Shown in pieces: positions 35,857 through 48,540 of a stretch of 64,000 nucleotides of DNA. The position numbers and the translations under genes are program-made. Source of the stretch: Cymbidium sinense (lineage: Eukaryota > Streptophyta > Magnoliopsida > Asparagales > Orchidaceae); the NCBI GenBank assembly GCA_021442155.1, contig CM038215.1, positions 208,810,982 to 208,874,981 of the forward strand, in the 5' to 3' direction. The notes beneath the pieces were generated by a model. The model searched no databases and was not told where the DNA came from. It saw nothing but the letters and a program-made list of their open reading frames with translations. How positions within the stretch are numbered: the first letter of the stretch is position 1; the number at the start of each line of letters is the position of its first letter.

Positions 35857-38800
35857 TCCTAAGGATCTAACTAAAATCCTAATTATTTTGATTGAACTTG
35901 AATTTACAGGGTTTGACTTAGTTTAGTTTATTTCTTTCTTTTTTATTTCTTTATTAAGAATTTTATGATTTTGGTTTAAATTAAGCTATTATATTTATTA
36001 CTATGATTTAATTTGATTTTTCTTTAAGTTAATCCATTTATCATTAGGTTCTTCTAATTTCTTTGATTTAAGATTGTGATATTGCATTTATTATTTATTC
36101 CTTTAGTTTGATTTACTTTACATGTTTACTTAGTTGATTATGATGACTTATATCTTATATTGAGTTCATCTTTGATTTAATATTTATGTTTGATCATGGA
36201 CTTTACTATATCTGATTTAAGGTAAAACTTAAGTGGGGGTATTTTCTATATTCAAGTCAAGTTAAATTCATTTTCATTATTTTCATTAATGTTCATTAAC
36301 CTAAATAAAGTTATTTTCAATTTATTGAATTTGGGATTATTCAATTTATTACATTCCACTTTTATAACTTATTTATATTAATGATTCTTTCTTTATGGAA
36401 TAGTTCTAAATTGTTGTATTTAATGTTTCCAAATTGCACATTATGAAAGGATTTCATTTATCTTAATTACTTTAGAACAAAAAGAATGATCTTTATGCCT
36501 TTTGAAAAGAACATTTATTTTAGTGTAGATTTATTCTATGACTTAAGAAATTACAAGAAAGGTCAATCTAATGCTTTGTTACTTCGTCATTTTAATTCAT
36601 TCTAACTTATGATTTTAATTACACTTAACCTTCTTTTTTATGTTTACATATTTATCTTTTTATATTCACATTTATATCATTTTATTTTCTTATGTAAATG
36701 ATATTAATGTATTTATGTATTGACACATTATATATTCCAGAAATCAATGATCTTTTCATATTTCAGTTTATAAAATGAAATTATTATGATTTAAAGACTT
36801 ATCATAATTAAATATGATTTAAGTTTCATATTTCCTTTAGTTATGATCTTTAAGTTAGAGTTATTTGAACTCTATTGTTTTTAGTTGACTTATATATTTT
36901 ATTTAAGTGTATTGATATTAATTATAATGTTTTAAATGTGTATTATGAATTTTATAATTTTTGTAAGTTTTCTAATTTAATATTTTCTTCTAAATTAACT
37001 TAGAGGCTTGGAAAATCAAATACTTCCAATCTAGAGGTCAAATGAATTTGAAATTTGTATGGCAAGTGGGACTTTTTGCCTATTTAGTTTTCCTAAAGTT
37101 TCACTTTGATTAGATATGCGATTAAGGTGTAATTAAGGTTTTAATTATATCATTAAAACTTAATTTAGGTTTAATTTAATGAACGTTCTTTAAGGGTTTT
37201 ATTTTCCTTTGAAACCCCATTAAAATATACATATAAAGAGGGTTCATTTATAATTTTTGGTGCTCTGGTGGATTTACTGCATTTTATTTAAGTTTAGGTT
37301 GATTAATTGAATTAAATTAATTTAATTAATGGCCTAATTAAGCCATTTTATGAATTATTATGTTCTCATGAGCTTTAATAATTTATTTATGATCATTAGA
37401 GTATATTAAAATATTTTAAATCATTTTGATCCATCATTTATTTAATTTATTAATAATTACTTTCATGAAAATTAAGGTTTAGGATTTAAAATTTCCAATA
37501 TTAAGACTCATTTTAAATAAATTCTGAATAAATTACATGTTGTGTGTCTTAACATTAACTTTAACTCCCCACCTCCCCAAAGTTTCATTTGGATTGGATT
37601 ATTAGTTTAGGAGTAATTAAGGTTTGAAAATTTTCATTTAAATCTAAATTAAGGTTAAAATACCCAAAATAATTTGGTGATTTTAATTTTAATGGATTTC
37701 TCTCATCAAGATGAATTCATGGAGCCTAAGTTCATAATTTTTGGATTTATATTTACTTTTTTATGATTTATTGATTTTCAAGTATTCTTCCTCAATTTTA
37801 AATCAAAGATAACTTGATTTTCTCATTTTAGCACGTCGAACATGGATCCGACATGACACCACATTATTGTTCCATGCGGGATCCAACGTGGGCTCACATT
37901 TAAATGGCGGTGCACGTGATTTAGTCACGAACCATCCGATCGAAGATCAAACAATCGTTATTCAAGCCATGGTTTCTCTTATCAAATTTAATTAAAGATC
38001 CAATTAGATCTCGGCCATTAGTACCTTTTAAAAGGAATGAACAATGAAGATTATTTCTCCTACATCGACGATAGAGGCCGAGAGCCATCTATCATTTTTG
38101 TGTAATTTCCAACCATCCAATCATTGAAATAGCATAATTTTGATTGCAAATCCATTAGTGAATGAAAATGAAGGGATCTAAATGGTTTGTTCTCACTTAA
38201 GATCAACTTCTCTTCAAAAAACACCAAGGTCAAAAGCTTAAAGGGTGTCGCTAATGGCATACCTCAGTCCCAGCAATCTCTGACGGTTACTCTAATAGCT
38301 ACGGAACAGCATAGGAAGCTCGTGTGCCAAAGGAATTGGATTGGCTTTCTCTGGATTGCTCCCTAAACCAACCTCGGTTTGAATTCTTGTGGCATTGGAT
38401 GTTCTCAAGCCTTCGGGCGGCAATGGAAGTGGGGGAATGTTTTTTCAACTTCGTGTGAGGTGAGGAAGGTGATGGGAAGGTTTCTTGCACTTAGGAAATG
38501 CTCTCTATGAAGATGCCATGGATGTAGAGCCTCTTAAGGATGATTTTCTTCTCCCTTTGGTCAGCTGAGGTGATTATAATGTTTGGAGCATAGTTTCATG
38601 GCTTACTAGCCATCCAACACCTGCCTAAGCTAAAGAGGTGGAAAGGGAATGAGGCTATAGGCTTGGAATTGGCTTTGCATGGCTTTGACTTACCATGGCA
38701 TCTTCTTGGCTTTGGATTTCATTGAAGTTGCTTAAGTGACTTGATTCTTATTATGGATCAACATTAATCAGGTTTAGGAATGCTTTAGTTACATCCTACA

Positions 38801-39920
38801 TGAATTGGATGAAGCTTAGATTAAAATCTTTTTGAATTAGGCCACTTAATAATTTCTTTTATTAGTTTGATCTATGTTACCTCATTTGATGGATTAGCTT
38901 TGGATTAATGCTTGGATTTTGTCCATTTAATCATTAATGAACTCTTTAATCAATGGTTTTAATGATTTTAGAATTTATAGAGACATTTTTTAAGTTTAGC
39001 CCATTTTGATGTCACTGGATTTGGATTGGTTTTAATTAAGTCATATAGTTTATTTGGCTTAATTATAATGTGTTTAATTATCAATGGGGTTAATCCAAGC
39101 AATTTGGGATGCATTGGATCAAACAATTCCAATTTTATTTCATTTTGAACCCATTTGACCTAAGTTGGGCTTAATGTGTTAAGTTTGGGTTCAATTGGGT
39201 CAAATGATCAAATTGGCCAAATTGAATCCAATGATGAATTTATTTATGTTCAATAATCATATTCAAATGATTTTAAATGATTGAGTTGAGTTTACTTGAG
39301 TTTGCTTTGGGTTAAACCCAATAAGACCCATTTGGGTCTATTTAGGTTAAATAACTTAATTAGTCTAATTAAGACTACATTGGACTTATATTCTTTGAAT
39401 ATTCATGTTTAAGTTTGATCATATTATCATTCCAACCATTTGGAATGATTTTATTTGGTCGAATTTTGGTGGTTGACCTTTGACTTGGTGGGACCCATAT
39501 TAGTCATTCCCATGTAAAAGGGTTGACCAACCTATGACCTTTGAATTGGATTTGGATTCATTTAATTTTATGTCTTGATTTTATATTTCTGATTTCATTT
39601 GATTTGGATTTATTTTGGGTTTAATTTTAATTTCTTTAGGTTTATGTGGTAATAAGCTTAATTAAGGTAATTAGATTTAATTCCTTAATTAAACCCTAAC
39701 CTAGGCTTAATTAATTTTTCATTTAAAGTGGTGTATGTTTAGGTTGAAGATTTGGATTGAATCTAACTAAATTGATTGTTAGATTAATCCAAGGAAAGTG
39801 CACTAGATCACTGAGTGTGATGACCTAAGTACTTAGTTAAAAGGCATCTAATTTAGGATTAGGAGTCATAATGAATGCCATTGAAAGAAATGTTAGCCTC
39901 ATCCAAAAATGAGGTCAACA
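35857..39920 (-). mobile_element. LTR-G nested copy B, second part
   Basis: Resumes after the LINE-like element. The middle is strongly AT-rich (36000-37800), with 'aaagagggttcatttata' at 37226 corresponding to 'ggaaggttcattcataatt' at 27422. The GC-richer block is at 37830-38560, and a short GGTCAA tract lies near 39100-39540. It ends 'aaaaatgaggtcaaca'. The ORFs at 38060-38260 and 38299-38490 are unsupported. The tract of W-box-like motifs is much shorter than in the copy at 4951. Confidence 0.75.
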
Positions 39921-39925
39921 ATGAA

Positions 39926-42900
39926 GTTAAGAAAATTAAGCTAATTACTTTCATAATTCTCCACACCCATGGAGAATCATGATTTCATTAAAGATCCTTA
40001 TATTAACTAAGCACGTAAAGAGGATTCAATTAGGCATCTTAATTAGTTAAATTGATTATACTTATTTCACACTTAAGAATTTCATTTTAATCATTTAATT
40101 AATTATTTACTTGTGGCCGCTAAGGAGAATTTTGGAAAATAATTAGAATGGTAGGTCCTAATTATTACTTCTAATCATTCTTACTGTCTTAGTGATTAAT
40201 TAACCTTCTCTAATCAATTTCATGATTTTCTTGATTTTGGTAATTATTAAATACATAAAAGAGGCAATTATGATTTGAAAATTTTATCCTCCTAATCACT
40301 TGAGAAATGAACCTAAGAAAATTATGAGAGACAAAGGTCATCCCATATATTCAACATGCTAAATCTCAAATTAATTAACCAAGTAATTAAGGACTATTTA
40401 AGGTAAAAAAATTAAAACTTTAAACTTTAATTAATTACTATTTAGAGGATAACATTTGGGGATTTTATTTTTCTTGGATTCTCCTCTATCTAAGCTTTCC
40501 AAAATGGGTTTATTTATATTTTTTAATTTTTTATAATTAATTATAAATTTTGAAGTTCTAGTAAATTAAAATATATTTTAAACCATAAGTAATTCATTTA
40601 CATAGACGGCGCCACACGAATGCTGATGTGGTGCATGGCATCATAAAATTTGCTATTTAAATCATTTTATATGGTTGGTGACTCAACAGCGGCGGATGTG
40701 CTTTCATCTCAGCCGTCTGATTACGGATCAAATGGTGGAGAATAATCCCATGATTTTAATGGAAAAAATCAAGAAAATCTAGTGTTATTAATCATAACCA
40801 TCTGTTCTAATCACACAAAATGGAGGACTGATGATCCACCATCTTCCCACTGTGGAAGATGGATATTGTTCACCTCTCGCTGCTCAATCCAAGCTCATTA
40901 GAGCTCATTCGATGGAGGATTCGACTCCAAAAAGATCAAGAGGTGATTCTAAAGGGATCTTATGGTGGGATTCATACAAAATGATAATTTCTTTCACAAA
41001 AGTCCAAAAATTGTACAGTTTTTTATTGTTTGTCAAAAATTATCTCACTAAAGCTCAAGACCAATAGTTTGTCAATTAAGGTAGCTTCATTTTGAAGAGA
41101 CGAAGCCCTATAGAGAAGCTCATAGGCTGCCTCCCACTTATTACTCTCTAGACCAAGTGTCGCCACGAAGCTCGTTGGAGTTGGTCTCAGAGTGGCTTCT
41201 AGTGCTCTAATTGGTCGAGAATCAATTCATTTTGACTCATCATAGTGAGGTCAAGGTGTTGAAAGAATTAATTTGGCTTTGGTAGAGGTTTGGTGAGTTT
41301 GGACAGAATGAGCTCTCGAGTTTGAACATGGATTGATATCATCGATGATCGGAGGCACGAGGGGCTCTAAGGATGCTTAGGGACTGCTCTGAATGCTCTA
41401 GGAATGATCAATGTGAAGTTTTTATGGATAAGGATGATTATACCATCCTCACCAAGTGAACCAAGGCATGGGATTGGTTCAACCTTTGTAATCATCCAAC
41501 CAACGTAGGTGGCCGGAGGTGGCAAGGGACTGATGATGCGGAGGTGCATGAAGGGCTCAAGGAGTTTTGTGGCCTACCATGGAGTGTACACCACTTTTAA
41601 GGTGGACCAATGGCTGGATAAAAGGAGGAGGTCCTACCCTTGGTCAAGGGATGCACCCAATAGCTCTAAGTTAGGTTGAGTTAGTAGGTCTATGACCAAA
41701 GAGGGCTAAAGTTGGTTGCCATGGGTAGAGGAGTTAGGCAGGCCTTCCAAATAGGGATTTTGTCTTATTTGAAACTCTTGGTTCACTTGATTTGACCCAA
41801 ATTGGGTTCACCATTGGTTGGGTTCACTTGGGTAGGTCAATGGGGACCTAAAGAAGAGTCATGCCAAGTTAGGTTCGGTTTGGCTCAACTTGACTCATAT
41901 AGGTCAATTTGAGTTTATTTGGGCTAGGTTGACCAATTGACCAAATTGGGTCAAGAGGGCTATTGGATTATGTTTAATTTGGTATTGGGTATTTGGAATT
42001 CATTGGTGCAATTGGTTTGATCAAATTTGAAGTGGATTTGAATTTGACATATATAAATTTATTTAGGCCAAATGGGTCAAGTTGACTAATTTGATTAAAT
42101 TGGTCAAATTGGCTTGAGTGAGGGGTTGATTTATATTTGATTGATCATTTGGGAGTGATTGTAGGTGTTGGTTTGAATTGATTTAAATTAGAATGAGATT
42201 TGGTTCAATTTAACACTTTAGGTCAATATGGGTCAAATGGGTCAATTGAGTTTATTTGATCAAAGTTGACTTCAATTGATCATTGGATTGTGTTCAATAC
42301 TCAATTGTTGATTGATTGAAGCAATTGGTTGCAATCAATTTGGGTTAGAATGGTATTTTTCCCAATTCGTCCCTTTAGTTCAATTTGGGTCTAATAGGTC
42401 ATGATGGTCAAATTGGCTTGACTAGGTCTAATTGGATGGAGTTGGATGATCAATGATTGTCAACAATCATTTTAGCATGGACTGATTGAATTGATTTAGT
42501 CCAATTGGGGTTTGATTGAAGTTTGATCCATTTTGATCATTTTGGCCAATTTGGGTCAAGTAGTCCAATTAGATTGATTGGGTTCAATTGGGGTCATATG
42601 AAGGTTGTAATGTGTTCAAGGACGAACTTAGAGTTGATTGAAGGTTTGACTACAATTGATTTGAGCTGATTGAATTTTGTCCCATTTGACCCTTTAGGTC
42701 AAATGGGTCAATTTGAACCACTTTGGGTTAATTAGGTTGGTTTGGCTTGATTGCATGACTTGGAAAGAATTATAATATTCAATTGGGCATTTAGAATAAT
42801 TATGAAGCTTGGATCAAGTTTGATTGCCATAAATAAAGTTGAATAGGGTTTTACCCCTATGGAGGTCAAATGGGTTAACTTGGGTTTAAGACCTAAGTTG

Positions 42901-43349
42901 ACTTGGTTTGATTCAATTAAATTGAAGTCAAGGCTCAATTATTTCTAATTGGAGTTCAAATGAGTTTGGATGGGTTAGATTCTAATAATGTTGATTTGAT
43001 CTTGAGTTTGGCCATCTTAAGTCCAAATACATTAAGTTGGATCAACTTAGACAAGTCGAACTAAGATGAATCAAATTGAGCCTAGGTTATGTTAGTATTT
43101 GGCTTGGAGCTTAGACTATAATCATTTGGTTTGAATTTGGTTAATTGGCTTGATATGGAATTTCATTGAGGTTTCACCTATCCTAAGATAAGCTCTAGCC
43201 TTAGGGTTGTACCCTATAGGTTTCTAGGCTTGGGTTTGGTATCCTATTAATCACTAGAACTATCCTAGCACTAAAAAAGTCTTGGTGTCTAGAAGACTCC
43301 TAGGTCTAGGAAAAGGGTAGCCAACCTCACTCCAAAAGTGGGGTCAACT
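39926..43349 (-). mobile_element. LTR-G nested copy A, second part
   Basis: Continues copy A from 32038: 'cacccatggagaatcatg' (39963), 'gacaaaggtcatcccatat' (40331), 'ggcgccacacgaatgctg' (40607), 'gtagcttcattttgaagag' (41082), the GGTCAA-rich tract, and the end 'actccaaaagtggggtcaact'. The terminal base differs from the consensus (T for A), so its sense start would be AG rather than TG. Short ORFs here (40831-41067, 41367-41549, 42732-42938) are not genes. Confidence 0.75.
41770..42960. repeat. GGTCAA/TTGACC-rich tract of nested copy A
   Basis: The same motif style as 10680-12500, with a looser order: repeated 'gggtcaaatgggtcaa', 'ttgaccaattgacc' and 'taggtcaaatgggtcaatt'. It shows that the dense motif tract is a family feature and not a local accident. 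Confidence 0.75.
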
Positions 43350-44640
43350 CATGTCTAGCCCCGTAGCACCTGATCAACAGTGTCATAGTGCTACCACTTG
43401 ATAGAAAAGAATCATGTTATTTTAGTGATGATTTTGAGCAATTTTTTAGGAAGTTTCGACATGGGCCAAAGAACATCTAACCATGGCTATTATTTGGCTA
43501 TAAATAAGGGACATTTCCTAGTGTTAAAGAGTTTTTAGAGTTTTTGGAAAGTGGTGGAGTGTAGTGTAAGTGTGTGTGAATTTTTATAAACTACTTGGAG
43601 AGTGACACTCAAAATGCTGTGAGAGTGTTGTGTGGGTAGTATGATAGTGTGTTCTTCTTAAGCAAGTGGTAAAAAAATTAAACAATAAAAGATTTTTGGT
43701 GGGGGATGTTGGATATTTCCATGAGGAAGAAGTAGAGAATCATGAAGAGTGCACTTAGAAGACTTACTCATTGAGCTCTTTCCTTTCTTCTCCTGTTATC
43801 CTACATCCTATTTTATAATATTTAATGATATTTCCTCCTTTACGATGAAGCACTAATTCTATAAAGTGCTTTGAATTCATGTGAGTTTTAGATATTTTGT
43901 ATTGTATTAAACTATATTTGTGGATTAGTATAAGAAAATTATTCTTGCTTTCATAAAAATGACATTTTGTTTATCTCCATGCTTTATTTACTTGTGAACT
44001 AGCAAATTCCAAAGCTAAAATCAAGCGTGATATAGAGATATTAATAGAGTCCTAGAAGAATAATTAAGACAAAGACAAATGGATGTACTAAATAGCCATT
44101 AATTTGCTAAATAGTCCTAAAGTGCTAAATAATTATTAAACATATGCCTATTTTTAGGACTTATAATCATTTTAACGGAAATATGGGTAATGCAACAAAT
44201 CAAAATTTACTTAGCACTAAGAAGAAAATTGGATAAAAAGATTAGTTTGATTACACTTTTCTAGACACAAAGGGTATATCATTTCGCTCTTGATTCACAC
44301 TAATAGCTTAAAATTGATTACACAACTTAGTTTAATATAATACATTATCTAAAAATTTCTTAAATTTAGAGTACTATTTTTAAAATTAAGAATAACACAT
44401 ATTTGCTATAAAAATGAGTCTTTTAATTAAAAATATTTTCTTTGCAAAATAATATATAATTATTTGACTTAAGCACTATATATTTTGTTGGATAAAAATC
44501 AAGTTTTAAAAAGATTAGTTTTTAACTTAATATATAATTAATATAAAATTTTGTCCTAATCCTCATGGGAATGATACTCTACTCAATTTATGTTATTTGA
44601 TGAGACAAGTGCACTTGAGTTTAAGAAAAATCATTAATTA
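43350..44640 (+). mobile_element. LTR-S (second LTR family), 3' part
   Basis: Continues the GTAGCACC/GTGCTA-bearing sequence after copy A, then a TATA-like box at 43499, and ends with 'tgcacttgagtttaagaaaaatca' followed by ttaatta. A 'gtgcacttg..' block near the 3' end is common in plant Ty3/gypsy LTRs, from memory. There are no ORFs. The end is set either at TCA (44633) or at 44640, depending on how the AT-rich duplication is placed. Confidence 0.6.
43499..43506 (+). promoter_or_regulatory. TATA-like box of LTR-S
   Basis: The sequence TATAAATA lies in the context 'ggctataaataaggg', in LTR-S sense orientation and well before its 3' end, as expected for a U3 promoter. The surrounding sequence is otherwise not TATA-rich. 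Activity is not shown. Confidence 0.4.
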
Positions 44641-44645
44641 ATTTA

Positions 44646-46735
44646 CCTCATCGGAGCTCAAGATTGGTGGTGATTCTAATTGAGGTAGCTTCACCTTGAA
44701 GAGGTGAAGCCCTGTTATTGAAGTCCCTCTTGCCTCCTCATTGGTTGCTCTGGAGGCCACGAACCGCAGCAAGTTCAGCAGAGTTCTCTCTAATGTGGGC
44801 TTCTAGGGATTGAATTGAGTGTTTATTAAATCATTTCAGCCTGGTAGAGTGCAGGGAATATGTGTAAGGAGTTAATTGAAGTGGGGTTGAGTTTTGATGA
44901 GATTGAGTATGTGGAGGCATTCAAGCTTGAAGAAGCTTGGCCTCGCCAACTATTAGAAGCACGAGAAGCTCTAAGATAGCTTGGGGACTGGCTCCGGGAG
45001 GTTTGTGAAGGTGTGTGTTGAGTTTGGAGGGTTTGGGAGGTGTATACAACTTTCCCTATGTTAACCACCCATTTGGGTTGGTTTAGGCCATAGCAACTGG
45101 TCTGGCAATGGGGTCGTTGGAAATGACATGGGGCTAATGACCTAGCCCTCCTCTAATAACTGGAGAAGTTTGGTGGCTAGTGGTGAAATTGAAATGCCAT
45201 AGTGGTTGAAGTAGAGTTTGTCACTTTGTGGCCAAGAATTGTCATCATCAAGGGTTGAGCAAAATGCCTTGGGTTCGGTTGGGTCACATAGATTGAACTC
45301 AATGAGTGCTAAAAGTGTTGCCTGGGCCAAAAGAGTTAAACCTTGCTATTTCAAGTTTTTGTTCTACATGGGTGCTTTGGTTCACTTGGAATGGGTTGAA
45401 CCAAGTTCACCTTGGGTTATGTCCACTTGGGCAAGTCCAAGGGCACCTAAGAAAGAGTCATGCCAAGGTCAGTTAGGTTTGGCTCAATGTGACCTATTTA
45501 GGTCAAATTGGGTTTAATTAGCTAAGTTAATCAATTAACTAAATTAGGCCAATGGGCTATTAGGTTATATTTAAATGATTATTAGGAGTGTATTGGTGCA
45601 ATTGATTTGATTCAAATTAAAGTAGATTTCAATTTGTCTCATATGGGTATATATCGATCAAATGGATTAGGTTAATCAATTTGACCAAATTGGTCAAATT
45701 GATTACAATTTGTAGTTGAGTCATGTTCAATTATCATTTTAAGGTTGATTGTAGGCGATGGTTGGTTTAATTTTGATTTAATTTGATTTTAGCTCAATTT
45801 GATCTAAATTGGGTTTGGTTGGGTTAATTTGGTCTAATTAACTATCTAGAGGTATTCAAGGATCAATTTTTGATCAATTGTAAGTGATGGTTTGGTTCAA
45901 TTTGAAGTGGAATGAGTTTTTTTTTTGCTTGATTTGATCTTTTAGGTCAAATTGGGTTAGGTTAGGTCAATTGGCTCAATTGGGCTCACTTAAATGTCAA
46001 ATCATACTTGATAATCACCTTGTAGTGATTGTGATGATTTGCTCAACCCAATTTCGATTGAATCAAGGCATGATTCAATTTGATCTCTTTAGGTCAAATT
46101 AGATCAAATGAGTCAAGTGAATTAATTGGCCAATATTAGTTTAGATTAGACTTTAATTATGTTTAGCTTAGGTTGGGAATGATTTGAGCAAGGTTAGTTC
46201 CAAGTGAATTAGATCAATTTAGAGTTTAACCCTTTTTAAAGCCAAATGGCATAATTTTGGTTAATTGGACCAATTGGTCAAATTAGATTTCAATTGAGTG
46301 TGATTTAGATATGACTGGTACTTGGCATGAGATTGGATTGATTGATCATGATCAAATTGGATTTAATCAAGATTTGGGTCAAAAATGCCCTAAATGGGCC
46401 AAATGGGCCTAATTGGGTCAAGTGCACTAACTAAGTCATTTGTCAATTATGTTTGGCTTGTGTTTGACTAGATGTGCTTGAAGTCACCTATGGCTTTGTG
46501 ATTAAATGGGTTTGATGTGTTAAGATTTTAGTGAGTTTGTGCTAAGTGGGGTCCACTAAGTCCAATCACGATTTAAACTTAGGGTTGGGCTTTGTGAGTC
46601 TTCTAGGTTTGGGCTTGGTGTCCTCCTGACCATTAAAAGTGTCTTCATCCAAAAACCAAAATGGTCTTAGTGCCTAGAATAAGATCGTAAGACTAGGAGA
46701 GTGGATGTCAACCTCATTGAAAGCAGTAAATAAGA
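44646..46735 (-). mobile_element. 5' LTR-G of the old element, second part
   Basis: Starts 'cctcatcggagctcaag', exactly where 28390 left off. It runs through 'cttcaccttgaagaggtg', a block near 45060-45340 that closely parallels 4370-4680, and a GGTCAA tract at 45360-46440. The terminus is damaged: 'gtcaacctcattgaaagcag' replaces the usual 'cctcact..aaagtgaggtcaaca'. No target duplication can be read. The ORFs at 44826-45068, 45142-45330 and 45218-45517 are not supported. Confidence 0.75.
44688..44710. repeat. perfect 9-bp hairpin GCTTCACCT-(5)-AGGTGAAGC
   Basis: The arms are exactly complementary with a TGAAG loop. Homologous sites in other LTR-G copies (about 4007, 9889, 41084 and 54196) keep at least part of the pairing. 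The function is unknown. Confidence 0.7.
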
Positions 46736-46980
46736 ATGAATCAAACACATATATACAAGTGGTTGATGAAGAATGATTAAGTGTTATGGAGCAATCTACT
46801 TAAACTGTTAATTCCAAGGCTAATCATTTAAGCATGACATCACTTAAACCTAGGTAAGCTTTTTTTACTTAAGGTATTTAACTTAAGGTTGTTTAGAAAT
46901 ATTTTAGAAGATAAGACACTCTAAAATTATTCGACAACCCACTTTGTTTGTTAGGTGGTTTATAAGTTGGACAAAAAAAA
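46736..46980. other. unassigned AT-rich sequence outside the old element
   Basis: Follows the damaged LTR terminus. No gene, repeat or element end recognised. Confidence 0.4.
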
Positions 46981-47830
46981 ATTATGTTTTAATTAGAAAT
47001 TAATAACTATTTAATGTGATTAAGCCCAAATATACTCAAAAATTTAATTAGATATGAGATATAAGCCTAAAAGTTATGAAAAAAATTTCATAACATGCAT
47101 TAACATGAGTAAAAGATATCCTAAAAATTCTAATGCAATTGGGCTTATATTTTATGAGTGATTAATAAAATAAATGAGGAAAATCCTAAATTATCAATTA
47201 CACTCAAAATACTCCAAATAAATTAGGGTTTTCAATTTCAATGAAAACCTATCTACTAGTAAGTACAAAGAGGGCTTCAACCCAAATTTTTGGAAAGCTG
47301 GATAATTAGTTGTGAATTTTTTAAGTTCAAAGTCAATTAAATAATTTATTTATTTAATTAAAGCCTTTAATGATTATTTTGAATTCTAATCACAACTACA
47401 TGCCCAAATTATTCTTCCTAAGTACTATGATGTCAAGTAAGAATGCTTGAACACCTATGCACTTATCTTGATATTTTTATAATTTTAAATTTAAATAATT
47501 ATGTTAATCTCATAATTAACCTCTTAAAATTCAAATCATTTAATCCACTCATCTAATTAACTTAAAATAATTATGAGAGATGGAGGACATCATGCAAAAT
47601 ATTCTCAAAATAAATACTAAGTCAATTAGAGAAATAATTAAGCTTTAATTTTAAAAATACCCTTTTCAATTAAACCCTAATTAATCTCTATTAAGTGGGT
47701 AAAAAAATTTTCCTTTATTTTTTTTATTTTTTCATTTCCTCTCTCTCTCTCTCTAAGCTTTCTAATGAGCCCTTATTTGTATTTTTTAGATTTTTTTAAT
47801 AATTACTTATAATTTTTAAGAATTTTAGTT
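46981..47830 (-). mobile_element. diverged LTR-G middle fragment
   Basis: Shares with 27220-27960, in the same order, 'attctaatgcaattgggctt', 'attacactcaaaatactcc', 'agagggcttcaaccc', 'tactatgatgtcaag' and 'taagctttctaatgagccc'. It lacks both LTR ends and is more diverged than other copies. It contains a short (CT)n at about 47739-47754. Confidence 0.55.
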
Positions 47831-48540
47831 AATTGATCTTATTTAACTGATTCTTAATCACTCATTAAGCTCAAAATTGAGGGATCTTGTAATTTGACAA
47901 TATTTAGTGAGTTTAATTAATTTCTTTATATTCTCTGATGTCATTGGAGAGGTTTCAACCAAATTTGGTGCATTTAAGAACTTTTTATAATTTTAAATTA
48001 ATTAATTTACTTAAATTACCCCAATTATGGTTCAAAAATCATATCTTCTAATGGATAGCTCAAATAGATTTAAAATTTTTAGGGTAGGAGAGCCTTAGTA
48101 TTAAATTGTTATCTTAAAATTTTAGCTTGAACAAGCATATAAGTTAAAACTAATTAAATAATTACTATTTTAAAAAACTTTTAATTAATCCTAAAATACT
48201 TGGCAAATTTTAGAGCTTCTTAAATTATTGAAATCCTCTCTAAAATATAAATCTAGAAAAAGGTTATTTGCATTTTTAGCTTAGTGATTGATTTAATATG
48301 TATTTTTGATGTTTAGACTAATTAAAGTGATTAATTAATGCTTAAATTAAACTTAAATTTAGTGATTTTATGATTTATTGTAATCCAAAGGGTCTAATTA
48401 TTTTTTGTAGGTTCCTTGATGTTTATTAAAGTGATTCAAACCATTTTGAAGGGTATATAAAATTTTTCATAATTTCTAATAAATTATTTATTAAAAACTA
48501 GCTAATAAACTTTGAAAATCGAGATCTCTTAATCCATTAT
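47831..48540. other. unassigned AT-rich sequence
   Basis: Possibly a further degraded LTR-G piece: 'aattaatttacttaaattaccccaa' near 48000 recalls 3250-3320. The similarity is too weak to call. No gene. Confidence 0.3.

Noticed and set aside
38060..38490. Two minus-strand ORFs of 66 and 63 aa in the GC-richer part of copy B
   Set aside because: Inside an LTR, with no matching open frame recognised at the homologous positions of the other LTR-G copies.
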